Shown piece after piece: positions 35,403-43,783 of a stretch of DNA of 64,000 bases. This stretch comes from Aliirhizobium wenxiniae (GTDB lineage: Bacteria > Pseudomonadota > Alphaproteobacteria > Rhizobiales > Rhizobiaceae), in assembly GCF_014201355.1 (NCBI RefSeq), contig NZ_JACHEG010000008.1, forward strand, positions 1 to 64,000, written 5' to 3'. The position numbers were made by a program, and so were the translations under genes. Within the stretch, counting starts at the first letter, position 1; each line of letters starts with the position of its first letter. The notes beneath the pieces were generated by a model. The model had not been told where the DNA came from. It ran no database searches and saw only the letters and a program-made list of their open reading frames with translations.

Positions 35403-36848
35403 ATGCCAACCACTTTTCAGGCCGAAAAATCTTCCATGTCGCTTGTGGCCGAAGGTGTTGGGCAGCTTCGTCTAGATACCTCGATCCGCAATCAGGCACA
35501 GCGAGTGCACAGTGCGCTTCGCCTGGCCATCCTCGATGGACTTCTGCCTTCTGGCACGGCTCTACCGTCCAGCCGGACACTGTCGCATCAGATCGGCATT
35601 GGCCGTAACACCATCGTAACCGCCTACGAGCAGTTATTGAGCGACGGGCTGGTCGAGGCCCGGCATGGGTCCGGCACCTTTGTTGCCGCCATTCCGCCGC
35701 CCCTGGCAAAGACCACAGCGCAGTTCGGTATCGGGGCTAAAGTACCTCCAGGCCCTAAAAGACCCTTCGCGCTTGGCCAGCCACGCGTCGAGGCGGCGCT
35801 ACTCGCCCGCCTTGCATCTGCCAGCCGCCGCCGCATCTCTGAGGCCGACCCGTTGGATCTGGGATATGGTGATCCCCGCGGCAGCCTACATCTTCGTCGT
35901 CAGATCGCTGCCGCACTCGCAGTGGACCGCGGTTTACGTTGCGATCCCGACTGCATCGTCGTCGTCAGCGGAACGCAGCACGGTCTACGTCTTTGCGCCG
36001 ACGCACTTCTTAAGCCAGGAGACAAGATCTGGATGGAAGAACCCGGATATGCGGCGGCACGCGCCACGCTTGCTGCTGCGGGAGCCGCCCCGGTTCCGGT
36101 TGTCGTCGACGACGAAGGACTGGACATTCGAGCCGCTCGCGAACGCGCGCCCGAAGCGAAGGCTGCCTATGTTACTCCCTCGCATCAGTTCCCGTCCGGC
36201 GTCACGATGTCTATGAGGCGCCGGGTAGAACTCCTCGAATGGGCAGAGAATGCGGGCGCCTGGGTGTTGGAAGACGATTACGATAGCGAGTTCCGGTATA
36301 CCGGACGACCGCTGACCCCGCTTGCTGGCCTATCAACCACCCGGGTAATCTATCTCGGCACTTTTGCAAAAACTTTGTTTCCGGCATTGCGCATTGGCTA
36401 CATGGTGGTGCCGCCAGACGCTCTCGGCCACATCCTGTCTGCCCGGGCCGCGATTGATCGTTTCCCGCCGGCCTTCATGCAGGACGCAGTCGCAGATCTC
36501 ATGTCCGATGGCACCGTTTCCGCGCATCTGCGGCGAATGCGAAAACACTATTGCAACGCGCGCAATCAGATTGCGAAAATCATCACCGAAGACGCTGCTG
36601 GCGTTCTTATACCCGCCGTGCCGGCGCAGGGTCTGCATATGATAGTTCGCTTAGCGTCAGGCCTCGATCGTGATGCTGGGCAAGCGATCCGAGCTGCCGC
36701 CGAGGTGGACGCGATGCTGCTGTCTGAGACGCGAACGGAATCCGCAGGAACGGAAGGGTTCATCCTTGGTTTTTCCGGTTTTTCACCCGAACTCCTGTCG
36801 GAAGCGGCTATATCGTTAGCGCAAGCGGCGAGGAGATATGTGAGATGA
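35403..36848 (+). CDS. MocR/PdxR-family regulator (GntR HTH fused to aminotransferase fold)
   Basis: 481 residues from ATG 35403 (MPTTFQAEKS); starts at 35343 or at a later Met are possible. The N-terminal GntR winged helix (RLAILDGLLPSGTALPSSRTLSHQIGIGRNTIVTAYEQLL, in parts) is fused to a class-I aminotransferase-like domain. This has the PLP lysine region (YLGTFAKTLFPALRIGY) and the EDDYDSEFRY motif. PLP is the expected effector. Divergent from the PNPOx-like gene, which is its likely target. Confidence 0.88.
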   Translation: MPTTFQAEKSSMSLVAEGVGQLRLDTSIRNQAQRVHSALRLAILDGLLPSGTALPSSRTLSHQIGIGRNTIVTAYEQLLSDGLVEARHGSGTFVAAIPPPLAKTTAQFGIGAKVPPGPKRPFALGQPRVEAALLARLASASRRRISEADPLDLGYGDPRGSLHLRRQIAAALAVDRGLRCDPDCIVVVSGTQHGLRLCADALLKPGDKIWMEEPGYAAARATLAAAGAAPVPVVVDDEGLDIRAARERAPEAKAAYVTPSHQFPSGVTMSMRRRVELLEWAENAGAWVLEDDYDSEFRYTGRPLTPLAGLSTTRVIYLGTFAKTLFPALRIGYMVVPPDALGHILSARAAIDRFPPAFMQDAVADLMSDGTVSAHLRRMRKHYCNARNQIAKIITEDAAGVLIPAVPAQGLHMIVRLASGLDRDAGQAIRAAAEVDAMLLSETRTESAGTEGFILGFSGFSPELLSEAAISLAQAARRYVR

Positions 36849-37243
36849 GGCCCTGACCCAGGCTCGGCCAATGCACAGCACTCAGACTTCGCCGGAGGAA
36901 AATTTCCGCTACACAGGGTAAGGTAAGCTCTTGAACGGATACGAACCTAAAACCCGCGGCAGTAGATACTAAAGCTTTGGATTGTATTAATTTTTTAACA
37001 CATCGGCGGCCGATACCCGATCGTCCACCTTACTGGGCCAAAGCGGGCGTCTGAGCATGTCAAGGAGTCCGCGTATCGGACTCTTCGCCTTGAGCGAAGC
37101 GATCATCCAGACGCATACATGAACACGGATCGTTCACGGTGGGAACGTTAGCGCCCCTAAGGGCGCTTGTAGGACAAACGCACACTTGGCAGTTAAGGCG
37201 TCGGCCCTATTGCGGCGAGAGATGTTATCTCAGAGAGAACCGC
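36849..37243. other. Gene-free stretch with hairpins
   Basis: About 395 bp without a supported gene. It holds GAGTCCG/CGGACTC (around 37068-37086), a TTCGC/GCGAA hairpin just after, and the perfect palindromic hairpin AGCGCCC-CTAA-GGGCGCT at 37150-37167. The CCCTAAGGG core of the last one recurs at 29362-29370. Confidence 0.5.
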
Positions 37244-37579
37244 TTAACGCGCTGCGGTCGGTGAAGAATTTCGAGAAAACTCATTCTTCTCGCCCGCAAT
37301 TTCCTTATGCCGCTCCACGACGGTACCGACAATCAAATGCATAAGATTTTCCACGAACTGTTGGTCTAAGTCTAAATTAGCAGCGATGTCTCGCAGCCGA
37401 ACCATTTGTCGCCGCTCGCGCTCATTGTCAGTCGCCGGCATCTCGTGTCTTGCTTTTAACTCGCCAACCTGCTCGGTACACCGAAAGCGTTCAGCTAAAA
37501 TATAGAGAAGAGCTGAATCCAGATTATCGATGGTCTTTCGATAGAATCCAAGTTGCTCCACCGCATTATATGTGGTCAT
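37244..37579 (-). CDS. Chorismate mutase, AroQ type
   Basis: 111-residue all-helical protein. YRKTIDNLDSALLYILAERFRCTEQVGELKARHEMPATDNERERRQ reads as the AroQ pattern (quoted in two parts in order): an Arg near the N-terminus, D.AL...L..R......VG..K, then the E.R...V end. It converts chorismate to prephenate. It is not fused to a dehydratase or dehydrogenase. The neighbouring esterase hints at secondary metabolism, but no isochorismate or siderophore genes are in view. Confidence 0.85.
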   Translation of the reverse strand: MTTYNAVEQLGFYRKTIDNLDSALLYILAERFRCTEQVGELKARHEMPATDNERERRQMVRLRDIAANLDLDQQFVENLMHLIVGTVVERHKEIAGEKNEFSRNSSPTAAR

Positions 37580-37757
37580 AGGGCATCTTCCAAGTTGCCG
37601 TCGGCGATCGGACGCAGGGCTGAAAACTGGCAGCGGTAAACGAAGCCGCTGCCCCCGCTCCCTGCCTGTTAAGGGATGGTGCTAAGTTTTTTTGGTTGAA
37701 CATGGAGCCATAATGCTCCCTGCGTTCAACGTACTTCAGTCCAAGATGGGGTCACTA

Positions 37758-38639
37758 TTAAAGGTTACCATACAGCCGCCGTAAGCCACGACTGAGCGCT
37801 GCGCCCATGATCGATTCGTGGCTTTCTTCGGGAAAAACATGTGCTTCGATTGAAAACTGAGTGCCAACCCAAGGCTGCAGCAGGCGCTGCATGACGAACA
37901 TGTCGCCCATCATATCGGCTTTTTGCATTGCGCTGGGTAGCTGGCTTTTGACAGCAGCGAATTGCGCTCCAAACCGGGCTTTGTTTTCGAGTTCGCCAAT
38001 GCACATGTAAACAGTTGCGGATGGCGCCGGAAAAGTAACCGCGGCTCTCTCTGCCATTCGAAGCACAGCGCCGTCATCCCACCACAAGGATGGGCTGACG
38101 GCGAGATAACGTCGAAATGCATTCGGACGTCGAACCAGGGCACTGAGCACAAACAAGCCGCCAAAAGATTGGCCAGTCAAGGTGACGTCATCGGGATCAA
38201 TAGGAAAATGTTCGGCGAGCGCAGGCCGAAGCTCTTCATCGATAAAGGCGAGAAATGCCTCGCCTTCACCTGTGGCGAAAGTTTCACTAAGACCTGTCAG
38301 ACAAGGAGTTGCCGATGCAAAGGCAGGCCAGGCGGTCGGCGTCAAATCCCTGTTTCGTCTCAATACGAATGGGGGAGCTGCGTCCAGAGGGTAGCCGATG
38401 CTCACGGCCAATAAAGGAGGCAGATCAAGGCCCACGGCACAGCTACGTATAGTGCTGATCAATGCGCCTGCGCTGAGTTCTGCATCGGTCGCGATAACTG
38501 CACCGCAGCGCTTTCCCTCGGGCAAATAGCGGGGAGACGTGATGCAAATTCGCAGGATGTCATCAATGTGTTCCGGCTTGACCATCCATACTTCACTGCC
38601 GGCAACCAGAGAATCTTTGTGTCTTGAAACGATCAACAT
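37758..38639 (-). CDS. Alpha/beta-hydrolase esterase (Fes/IroE-like)
   Basis: 293 residues of the putative-esterase (esterase D/Fes) superfamily. The nucleophile elbow GQSFGG sits near residue 150, followed by RRYLAVSPSLWWDD and a C-terminal PEESHESIMG with the catalytic His. Family members hydrolyse ferric enterobactin-like siderophores or other esters. No signal peptide is evident, so it is probably cytosolic. Encoded 178 bp upstream of the chorismate mutase gene on the same strand. Confidence 0.8.
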   Translation of the reverse strand: MLIVSRHKDSLVAGSEVWMVKPEHIDDILRICITSPRYLPEGKRCGAVIATDAELSAGALISTIRSCAVGLDLPPLLAVSIGYPLDAAPPFVLRRNRDLTPTAWPAFASATPCLTGLSETFATGEGEAFLAFIDEELRPALAEHFPIDPDDVTLTGQSFGGLFVLSALVRRPNAFRRYLAVSPSLWWDDGAVLRMAERAAVTFPAPSATVYMCIGELENKARFGAQFAAVKSQLPSAMQKADMMGDMFVMQRLLQPWVGTQFSIEAHVFPEESHESIMGAALSRGLRRLYGNL

Positions 38640-38805
38640 TTGTAGCTCTTGATGAATTAATTAAAGGTTGGGGCCGCAGCCGCATTCAATTAAAAACGGC
38701 GGCTACGGCGGGGCTCCGTTGCCATAGTGGCACTTGATTTCGGATCTTGATCGCAAGGGGACGATGCTCGTTAGTCAAATGAAGATGACGACGGGCGGAG
38801 ATCGT

Positions 38806-39393
38806 TCAAACTTCTGATCCACTCTCGCGCCGTCGCGAGAGCGTCACGCTCAGCCATATTGCCGAAACCAGAAAATAGAATGCCCCGACACCAGCGTAAC
38901 CGGCCACAGTTGAGATCGACGGTTCTTGAGGCATCTGCGCCTGAAGCAGGAAGAGCGCTCCCGCGACAGTTGACTGGCCACCGCTCAAGATCATCGCCCA
39001 CTGACCGCCACTTGTTTTCCAGCGCCGGAGAGCGGTGCCAAGTTGAAGCAGACCCGAAAAGATCGCCCATAGGCCGAATGCGCGGAGAACCCAGTTCATG
39101 CTCATCGTCAGTGCCAAAATCACGGCAATCGTCATCACCGCGCTTGTTGTAACGTTGATCCCCTGGCTCCGGTTGACCGCCAGACCTCCGCTCCTTGCCG
39201 CATCGACCACATTGGCGGCAGCGTCCCAAGCCGGATAAATGATTAGCAGCGTGGCAGCCACCGGAAACGAATGCTGGCCGGCTGTCAGTGCAGCTGCGAC
39301 CCACACTATCGAGAATGCTGCCCGGGCAAAATAATATTGCTTCAGCCATTGTTCGTTGCCGCTCGCGGCATAGGCATTTTGGTTGTCTGACAT
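38806..39393 (-). CDS. DUF308-like multi-spanning membrane protein
   Basis: 195 residues from ATG 39393 (MSDNQNAYAAS). Six hydrophobic segments can be seen (FARAAFSIVWVAAALTA; FPVAATLLIIYPAWDAAANV; TTSAVMTIAVILALTM; WVLRAFGLWAIFSGLLQLG; GGQSTVAGALFLLQA; VGAFYFLVSAIWLSVTL). This resembles DUF308/HdeD-type proteins, some linked to acid or general stress. Function unknown. Isolated on the minus strand. Confidence 0.7.
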   Translation of the reverse strand: MSDNQNAYAASGNEQWLKQYYFARAAFSIVWVAAALTAGQHSFPVAATLLIIYPAWDAAANVVDAARSGGLAVNRSQGINVTTSAVMTIAVILALTMSMNWVLRAFGLWAIFSGLLQLGTALRRWKTSGGQWAMILSGGQSTVAGALFLLQAQMPQEPSISTVAGYAGVGAFYFLVSAIWLSVTLSRRRESGSEV

Positions 39394-39440
39394 TGTTATC
39401 TTCCACATTCTTCAATGATGAAATTGCTTGCTCGGATTAT

Positions 39441-39767
39441 TCAGAAGAAACCGACATGTTCGCCAAATGGCGTATTGTTGTTCCATTCACGTCGGCCGAT
39501 CCGCTCGCTCTCGCCAGACAGTCTGCCGGATACCTCGTGTGAGGAGCCATCCTGTGTGCCGCCGCAAGACGCTGTCTTCGATCCACCCTGTTGGTTGCTC
39601 ACTGATCGCATGCGTTCCTCGAAACCTTCATTGATCGCATCCTGCCGCTTCGCGACCCATCTGCCGTCCGGGTCGGAAAAGATCGAATTGGTTTGATCGA
39701 TCTCGACCCGGCGTGGAGACGCTGTCGCTGAAATCGGCATGATTTTCTGAACTTTGCGACTGCTCAT
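39441..39767 (-). CDS. Hypothetical protein
   Basis: Open frame of 108 codons from ATG 39767 (MSSRKVQKIMPISA). Hydrophilic, Ser/Arg/Gly-rich, no recognisable domain and only a weak GGGAC upstream. It lies 34 bp downstream of the molybdopterin oxidoreductase gene on the same strand, so it could be a trailing operon gene or a chance frame. Confidence 0.35.
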   Translation of the reverse strand: MSSRKVQKIMPISATASPRRVEIDQTNSIFSDPDGRWVAKRQDAINEGFEERMRSVSNQQGGSKTASCGGTQDGSSHEVSGRLSGESERIGRREWNNNTPFGEHVGFF

Positions 39768-39800
39768 GAACTGTCCCGCTCGGTTCACCGGTCGACCGAA

Positions 39801-40577
39801 TTAAATGCCGGCGTACCATTCGTATCCGCGGTCTTCCCAGTAACCGCCGTTTCCGCCCCAAAGGCCTGTGAAGCTGTCGACCAGTTCGACGCGCATGATG
39901 TATTTTGCTTGCTTGTAACCCAGCTGCCGCTCCACCCTGAGACGCAAGGGTGCGCCGTGGCCGACACTGAGGTCATCGCCATTCATCTGGTAGGCGAGGA
40001 TGGTTTGAGGATGGACGGCGTCGATGAGATCGATGCTCTCGTAATAACGGCCGCTCCCATCGAGCGTCTGTTCCAGTTCATCGGCGCAATGCAGCACGAC
40101 ATAGCGCGCGGTCGGCTTGAGCCCGGTCAGACGTAACAGGCTCGCAAGTGGCACACCCTTCCATTTGCCGATGGCGCTCCAACCCTCGACACAGTCATGG
40201 CGGGTGATCTGGGTACGCGCTGGTAGCCCCTTCAGATCGGCAAGCGAAAACTCTCGTGGACGCTCAACAAGGCCGTCTACCTTCAATCGCCAGGCGGAAA
40301 AATTACCTTCGGCCAGTTCAAGATAGTCTTCGCTGTCAGGAGCGCTCGTTCCATTCACCCGAAACGAGGGGGATATGTCTTTTTCGTCAAACTCCCGCGC
40401 GAGGGCATCGCGACCCTGAAGAAATCTCTGTGCCTTCATGGTCAAGTGTTCGGCTGAGCGAAGGACGTTGGCGACATCTGCGTTTTGATCCAGCACATCA
40501 CAACCGGAAAGAGCCAAGGCGCTAGCGCCCAGTGTGCCGCCGACCAGAAAGCGGCGTCTCGTAAAAAGCGTGCTCAT
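39801..40577 (-). CDS. Molybdopterin-dependent oxidoreductase (sulfite-oxidase fold, MsrP/YedY-like)
   Basis: 258 residues from ATG 40577. The twin-arginine leader TRRRFLVGGTLGASALALSG followed by Cys suggests Tat export and possibly a lipid anchor. The SUOX-type Mo-cofactor domain has the ligand cysteine in TRHDCVEGWSAIGKWKG and a C-terminal ERQLGYKQAKYIMRVEL. Paired with a membrane cytochrome b encoded immediately upstream (ATGA overlap), it probably oxidises or reduces a periplasmic substrate with electrons exchanged through the quinone pool. Substrate unknown. Confidence 0.85.
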   Translation of the reverse strand: MSTLFTRRRFLVGGTLGASALALSGCDVLDQNADVANVLRSAEHLTMKAQRFLQGRDALAREFDEKDISPSFRVNGTSAPDSEDYLELAEGNFSAWRLKVDGLVERPREFSLADLKGLPARTQITRHDCVEGWSAIGKWKGVPLASLLRLTGLKPTARYVVLHCADELEQTLDGSGRYYESIDLIDAVHPQTILAYQMNGDDLSVGHGAPLRLRVERQLGYKQAKYIMRVELVDSFTGLWGGNGGYWEDRGYEWYAGI

Positions 40578-41428
40578 GATTTCGGGCCCTTTAGCTGGAT
40601 TGCATAGCGCCCGGTAATCATCGAACGGATGTTGTTCCAAGTACCGGACAGGACGACCATTGCCACATGAACGACGACGAAGATGACAAGCGCTGACGCC
40701 GTGATGAAATGGATGGTGCGCGCGGACTGGCGTCCGCCAAAGAGATCAACAAGGGCCGGAAACGCAGCATCCACTCCGGGTGACATGGTCAAACCCGTCA
40801 GGACCATAAGAGGCAGCAAAATAACGATGACGGCCAGATAGGTCAGTTTCTGAAGTGCATTGTAATGCCTGGCCTCATCCCCTTCAGGGAAGCGGAGCCT
40901 GGCGTGGTCAAGGACTTCACGACCAAGATGACGGGGTGAAAGCTCGTGCGTCGCTGGAGCGAGATCGCGCCGGAAATGCCCAGTCAGCAGGCTGAAGCCA
41001 AGGTAGAGAATGCCGTTGATGACAAACAACCAGGCAAAAAAGAAATGCCAGCGACGTCCGGCCGCGAGATCCTGGAACGACGGGATGGTAGCCCAGGACG
41101 GAAAAGCTCGTGCAAATGGTTCCCCATCGACATCAGAAACGCCCAGAACGCCGGTCGTAGGGATCTGAACCCCTCCGACACGCACGAAGCCGCTAGGCGT
41201 GCCACGATCATCGTCAGAGCCGATCGTCAGGACAGCAGGGTCGCCATTGGCGCCGTAGTGACCCCAGTAGAGCTCCGGGTGGGCATTGAATATCTGGAGT
41301 CCACTCAGAAGGAGGAAGCTCAGGCAAAGGACGTTTAGCCAGTGGGTAAGCCTGGTGACAACAGAGTGGCGGCGGATGAAGATCGTCCGGGGATATTGGA
41401 CATTGTCATTGGAGGCGGATTCGCTCAT
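40574..41428 (-). CDS. Cytochrome b561-type membrane subunit
   Basis: 284 residues with four main membrane helices (WLNVLCLSFLLLSGLQIF; FFFAWLFVINGILYLGFSLL; LAVIVILLPLMVLTGLTM; FITASALVIFVVVHVAMVVLSG). Haem-ligand histidines are near the helix ends (RLTHWLN, RRWHFFF, ARTIHFITA, VVVHVAM). Cytochrome b/b6-like redox partner of the adjacent molybdoenzyme, comparable to MsrQ/YedZ in role but of a different family. It overlaps the molybdoenzyme start by four bases. Confidence 0.88.
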   Translation of the reverse strand: MSESASNDNVQYPRTIFIRRHSVVTRLTHWLNVLCLSFLLLSGLQIFNAHPELYWGHYGANGDPAVLTIGSDDDRGTPSGFVRVGGVQIPTTGVLGVSDVDGEPFARAFPSWATIPSFQDLAAGRRWHFFFAWLFVINGILYLGFSLLTGHFRRDLAPATHELSPRHLGREVLDHARLRFPEGDEARHYNALQKLTYLAVIVILLPLMVLTGLTMSPGVDAAFPALVDLFGGRQSARTIHFITASALVIFVVVHVAMVVLSGTWNNIRSMITGRYAIQLKGPKS

Positions 41429-41530
41429 CTCAGTGTCTCGTGTCTATGACGTCTCATGGCTGCAGAGCAGCAAGGATCCAGTTCCTGGCCGAAGCAGTGG
41501 GGCGGCTACTCCGGCCAGTGGCGACGTGGT

Positions 41531-42142
41531 TTACATCGGTGGAACCACGCCATCCTTGCCAACGACCACCTGGTGAGCGATCGGACCTGCTTCGGACTTC
41601 TCGGCGGTGATAAAGACCACGGCGCCTGGAATGAGGTCATCCTTGCTGGCCGCAGCAATGGTCACGACAGGGGTGCCATCAGGAATGGCGATTTTCTTTT
41701 CCTTGCCGTGATAGCTGACTGTGACGTTGCGGCCATCGACGCCTTTGACCGCATCTGCAACAGTCGCATTGGTCATGCTGCTTTCGGGTTTTAGATCCCA
41801 GCTATAGCTACCCTCTCCCGTGCCCTTCATTGCCGGAGGGAAAATCAGAACCTCCAGCGCACCATCACCACCATCAGCCTTCGGCAAGGACGCAATGCCG
41901 ACGAAATCACCCGGCTTGATGTCGGTCACCTTGGCATTTGCTACGCCCGCCACCTTCCAGTCATCAGCAAGCGCAACATCGACGGTCTCACCTTCGCGTG
42001 TCTTCACCTTTAGCGTGGATCCGGCGTAGGTGACGATACTTCCGCGAACGTGGATCGGCGCGGCCTTCTTATCTTCAGCATGAACAGGCGCCGACAGGAC
42101 GGCCGTAAGTCCGAAAGCGAAGGCAGTGATAATTCTTTTCAT
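41531..42142 (-). CDS. Exported DUF5666-type protein
   Basis: 203 residues from ATG 42142. Signal peptide MKRIITAFAFGLTAVLSAPVHA, then two OB-like repeats typical of DUF5666 (VRGSIVTYAGSTLKVKTREGETVDVAL; VTDIKPGDFVGIAS). First gene of the leftward unit that continues to the cytochrome b and molybdoenzyme. Function unknown; metal or cofactor delivery in the periplasm is speculation. Confidence 0.75.
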   Translation of the reverse strand: MKRIITAFAFGLTAVLSAPVHAEDKKAAPIHVRGSIVTYAGSTLKVKTREGETVDVALADDWKVAGVANAKVTDIKPGDFVGIASLPKADGGDGALEVLIFPPAMKGTGEGSYSWDLKPESSMTNATVADAVKGVDGRNVTVSYHGKEKKIAIPDGTPVVTIAAASKDDLIPGAVVFITAEKSEAGPIAHQVVVGKDGVVPPM

Positions 42143-42152
42143 CGTATTCTTC

Positions 42153-42166
42153 CTACTAGTTGGTAG
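42153..42166. promoter_or_regulatory. TetR operator upstream of DUF5666/cytochrome/molybdoenzyme unit
   Basis: CTACTAGTTGGTAG, a CTAC-N6-GTAG palindrome 10 bp ahead of the DUF5666 start. It matches 12 of 14 bases of the inverse of the palindrome at the tetR start (42812-42825). Confidence 0.7.
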
Positions 42167-42211
42167 TTTCCAAAGGTGCAATATGACGCCGGTGGCGTAG
42201 CCATCGGCGGA

Positions 42212-42802
42212 TTAATGAGAGATGGAGGGCGTTAGTCGGCTGAGGGCGGGCTGTAGTATTACTGCGAACACTTCAGGTTTGCCGTAGGCTCTTGCTGAGA
42301 GCATTGCTCCGTAGACTGTCGCCAAAAATGCCTCGGCCTCGATCTCAGGCGCGTTTGCAAGAATGAGCGTGCCCTGCTGGGAGCCCCGATCCATTACTGA
42401 CGTGAGCCAAGACGAAATGAAGCGAAAGAATGCCGTGACCTCTGTTGCGACTTCCGCCGGAAGGGATGGCAGTTCGCTGGCGAGCAGCGCGCACACACAG
42501 TATGGCCTGCTGGCATCCTCGATACATTTTGCCCAATGGTTTGCATAGACGCTGAGGATGCCCAAAGCATCTGGCACATTTTGCTCAAGGGTGGCGACGT
42601 TCGTCTCGCCGTCTTCACGGTAACGCTTGACCAGCTCACGCACCAAATCGACCTTGCTCGGGAAATGGTGGTGGATACTTGCCTTGCGGATTCCAACGAC
42701 TTCCGAGATGTCAGCGTAGCTAAATCCATTGTAGCCTCCGCTCATGATCAGGTTGCGGGCGGAGGCCAAGATTTCGTCAGAAGTGCTCGAAAGATTGCTC
42801 AT
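42212..42802 (-). CDS. TetR-family repressor of the molybdoenzyme unit
   Basis: 196 residues from ATG 42802 (MSNLSSTSDEIL). N-terminal HTH (ILASARNLIMSGGYNGFSYADISEVVGIRKASIHHHFPSKVDL, in parts) and a C-terminal ligand domain with cysteines (RPYCVCALLA) that could sense thiol-reactive compounds. CTAC-N6-GTAG palindromes at its own start and at the next gene's promoter support autoregulation and control of the downstream unit. Confidence 0.88.
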   Translation of the reverse strand: MSNLSSTSDEILASARNLIMSGGYNGFSYADISEVVGIRKASIHHHFPSKVDLVRELVKRYREDGETNVATLEQNVPDALGILSVYANHWAKCIEDASRPYCVCALLASELPSLPAEVATEVTAFFRFISSWLTSVMDRGSQQGTLILANAPEIEAEAFLATVYGAMLSARAYGKPEVFAVILQPALSRLTPSISH

Positions 42803-42811
42803 AAATCTCAT

Positions 42812-42825
42812 CTACCTTCTAGTAG
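42812..42825. promoter_or_regulatory. TetR operator at tetR promoter
   Basis: CTACCTTCTAGTAG, 10 bp upstream of the tetR start codon; the partner of the palindrome at 42153-42166. Confidence 0.7.
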
Positions 42826-42862
42826 GCAGAACGTCAATGGCAATCTTTTCGGAATTTTCAGA

Positions 42863-43690
42863 TTAGCCGTCGGTGGAAACTGTAAGGGCCCTCCAAGCGT
42901 CGATCTCCTGCTGTAGACGATCGATCCGTGCCGTCACATGCTTGAGAGCATCGCTCCCGAGCAAAAGTTGCGGTGGAGGATTTTCGGACGCGATCAGCGT
43001 CAGTAACGCCGTAGCCAATTTTTGCGGATCGCCCAGTTGCTTTCCGCTGACTGCCTGGCGCGCCTCGCGGATCGGATCAAAAAGACTATCGTAGTCTGTA
43101 ATCGAACGCTCTGTGCGCACCATAGAGCGCCCTGCCCAGTCTGTCCGAAACGAGCCAGGGCACAGCGTCGTCACATGAACCCCAAAGGGAGCCATTTCAG
43201 AACGCATGACCTCGGAGATACCCTGAAGCGCAAATTTGCTACCGCAATAATAAGCTATTCCAGGCATCGTGATCATGCCGCCCATCGACGTAACATTCAC
43301 GATAAACCCGCGGCGGCGCTCTCGAAACCGTGGAAGAAAGGCCTTGGCCACCGCGACCGCGCCGAATACGTTCACGTCGAATTGGCGACGCATCTCCTCG
43401 ATCGGCGATTCCTCAAGCACGCCCTCGTGCCCATATCCTGCATTGTTGATCAAAACATCGACTGGCCCATGTTCCTCTTCCGCCTGTTGGACCACCTCCG
43501 GAATGCGATCGAATTCGGTGACATCAGCAAGAACGGTATGAAGCGCGGGAAGCATTTTGGACAGCATGTCTCGCGAGGCTTCGGAGCGGACAGTCCCGAT
43601 GACGGTGTGGCCCGCGTATGCCGCAGCCGTGGCAATGGCGAGGCCGAAACCGGAATTCGCACCGGTGATGAAGAAGGTTTTGCTCGACAT
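42863..43690 (-). CDS. SDR-family oxidoreductase
   Basis: 275 residues. TGANSGFG cofactor loop at residue 9, NNAGYGHEG, catalytic Ser in NVTSMGG and YYCGSKFAL. This belongs to the classical SDR branch with GHTVIGTVRSE after the first helix, which resembles retinol-dehydrogenase-like bacterial SDRs. The gene diverges from an AraC regulator, a very common pairing that implies AraC-controlled expression. Substrate unknown. Confidence 0.87.
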   Translation of the reverse strand: MSSKTFFITGANSGFGLAIATAAAYAGHTVIGTVRSEASRDMLSKMLPALHTVLADVTEFDRIPEVVQQAEEEHGPVDVLINNAGYGHEGVLEESPIEEMRRQFDVNVFGAVAVAKAFLPRFRERRRGFIVNVTSMGGMITMPGIAYYCGSKFALQGISEVMRSEMAPFGVHVTTLCPGSFRTDWAGRSMVRTERSITDYDSLFDPIREARQAVSGKQLGDPQKLATALLTLIASENPPPQLLLGSDALKHVTARIDRLQQEIDAWRALTVSTDG

Positions 43691-43783
43691 CTCTGAAACT
43701 CCTTGATCAATCTTGCATATGACAGATATTCTAGGAGTGACGCTCGTTCGATTGCAGTTCCTCTCAGATCATTGCCAAATCCT

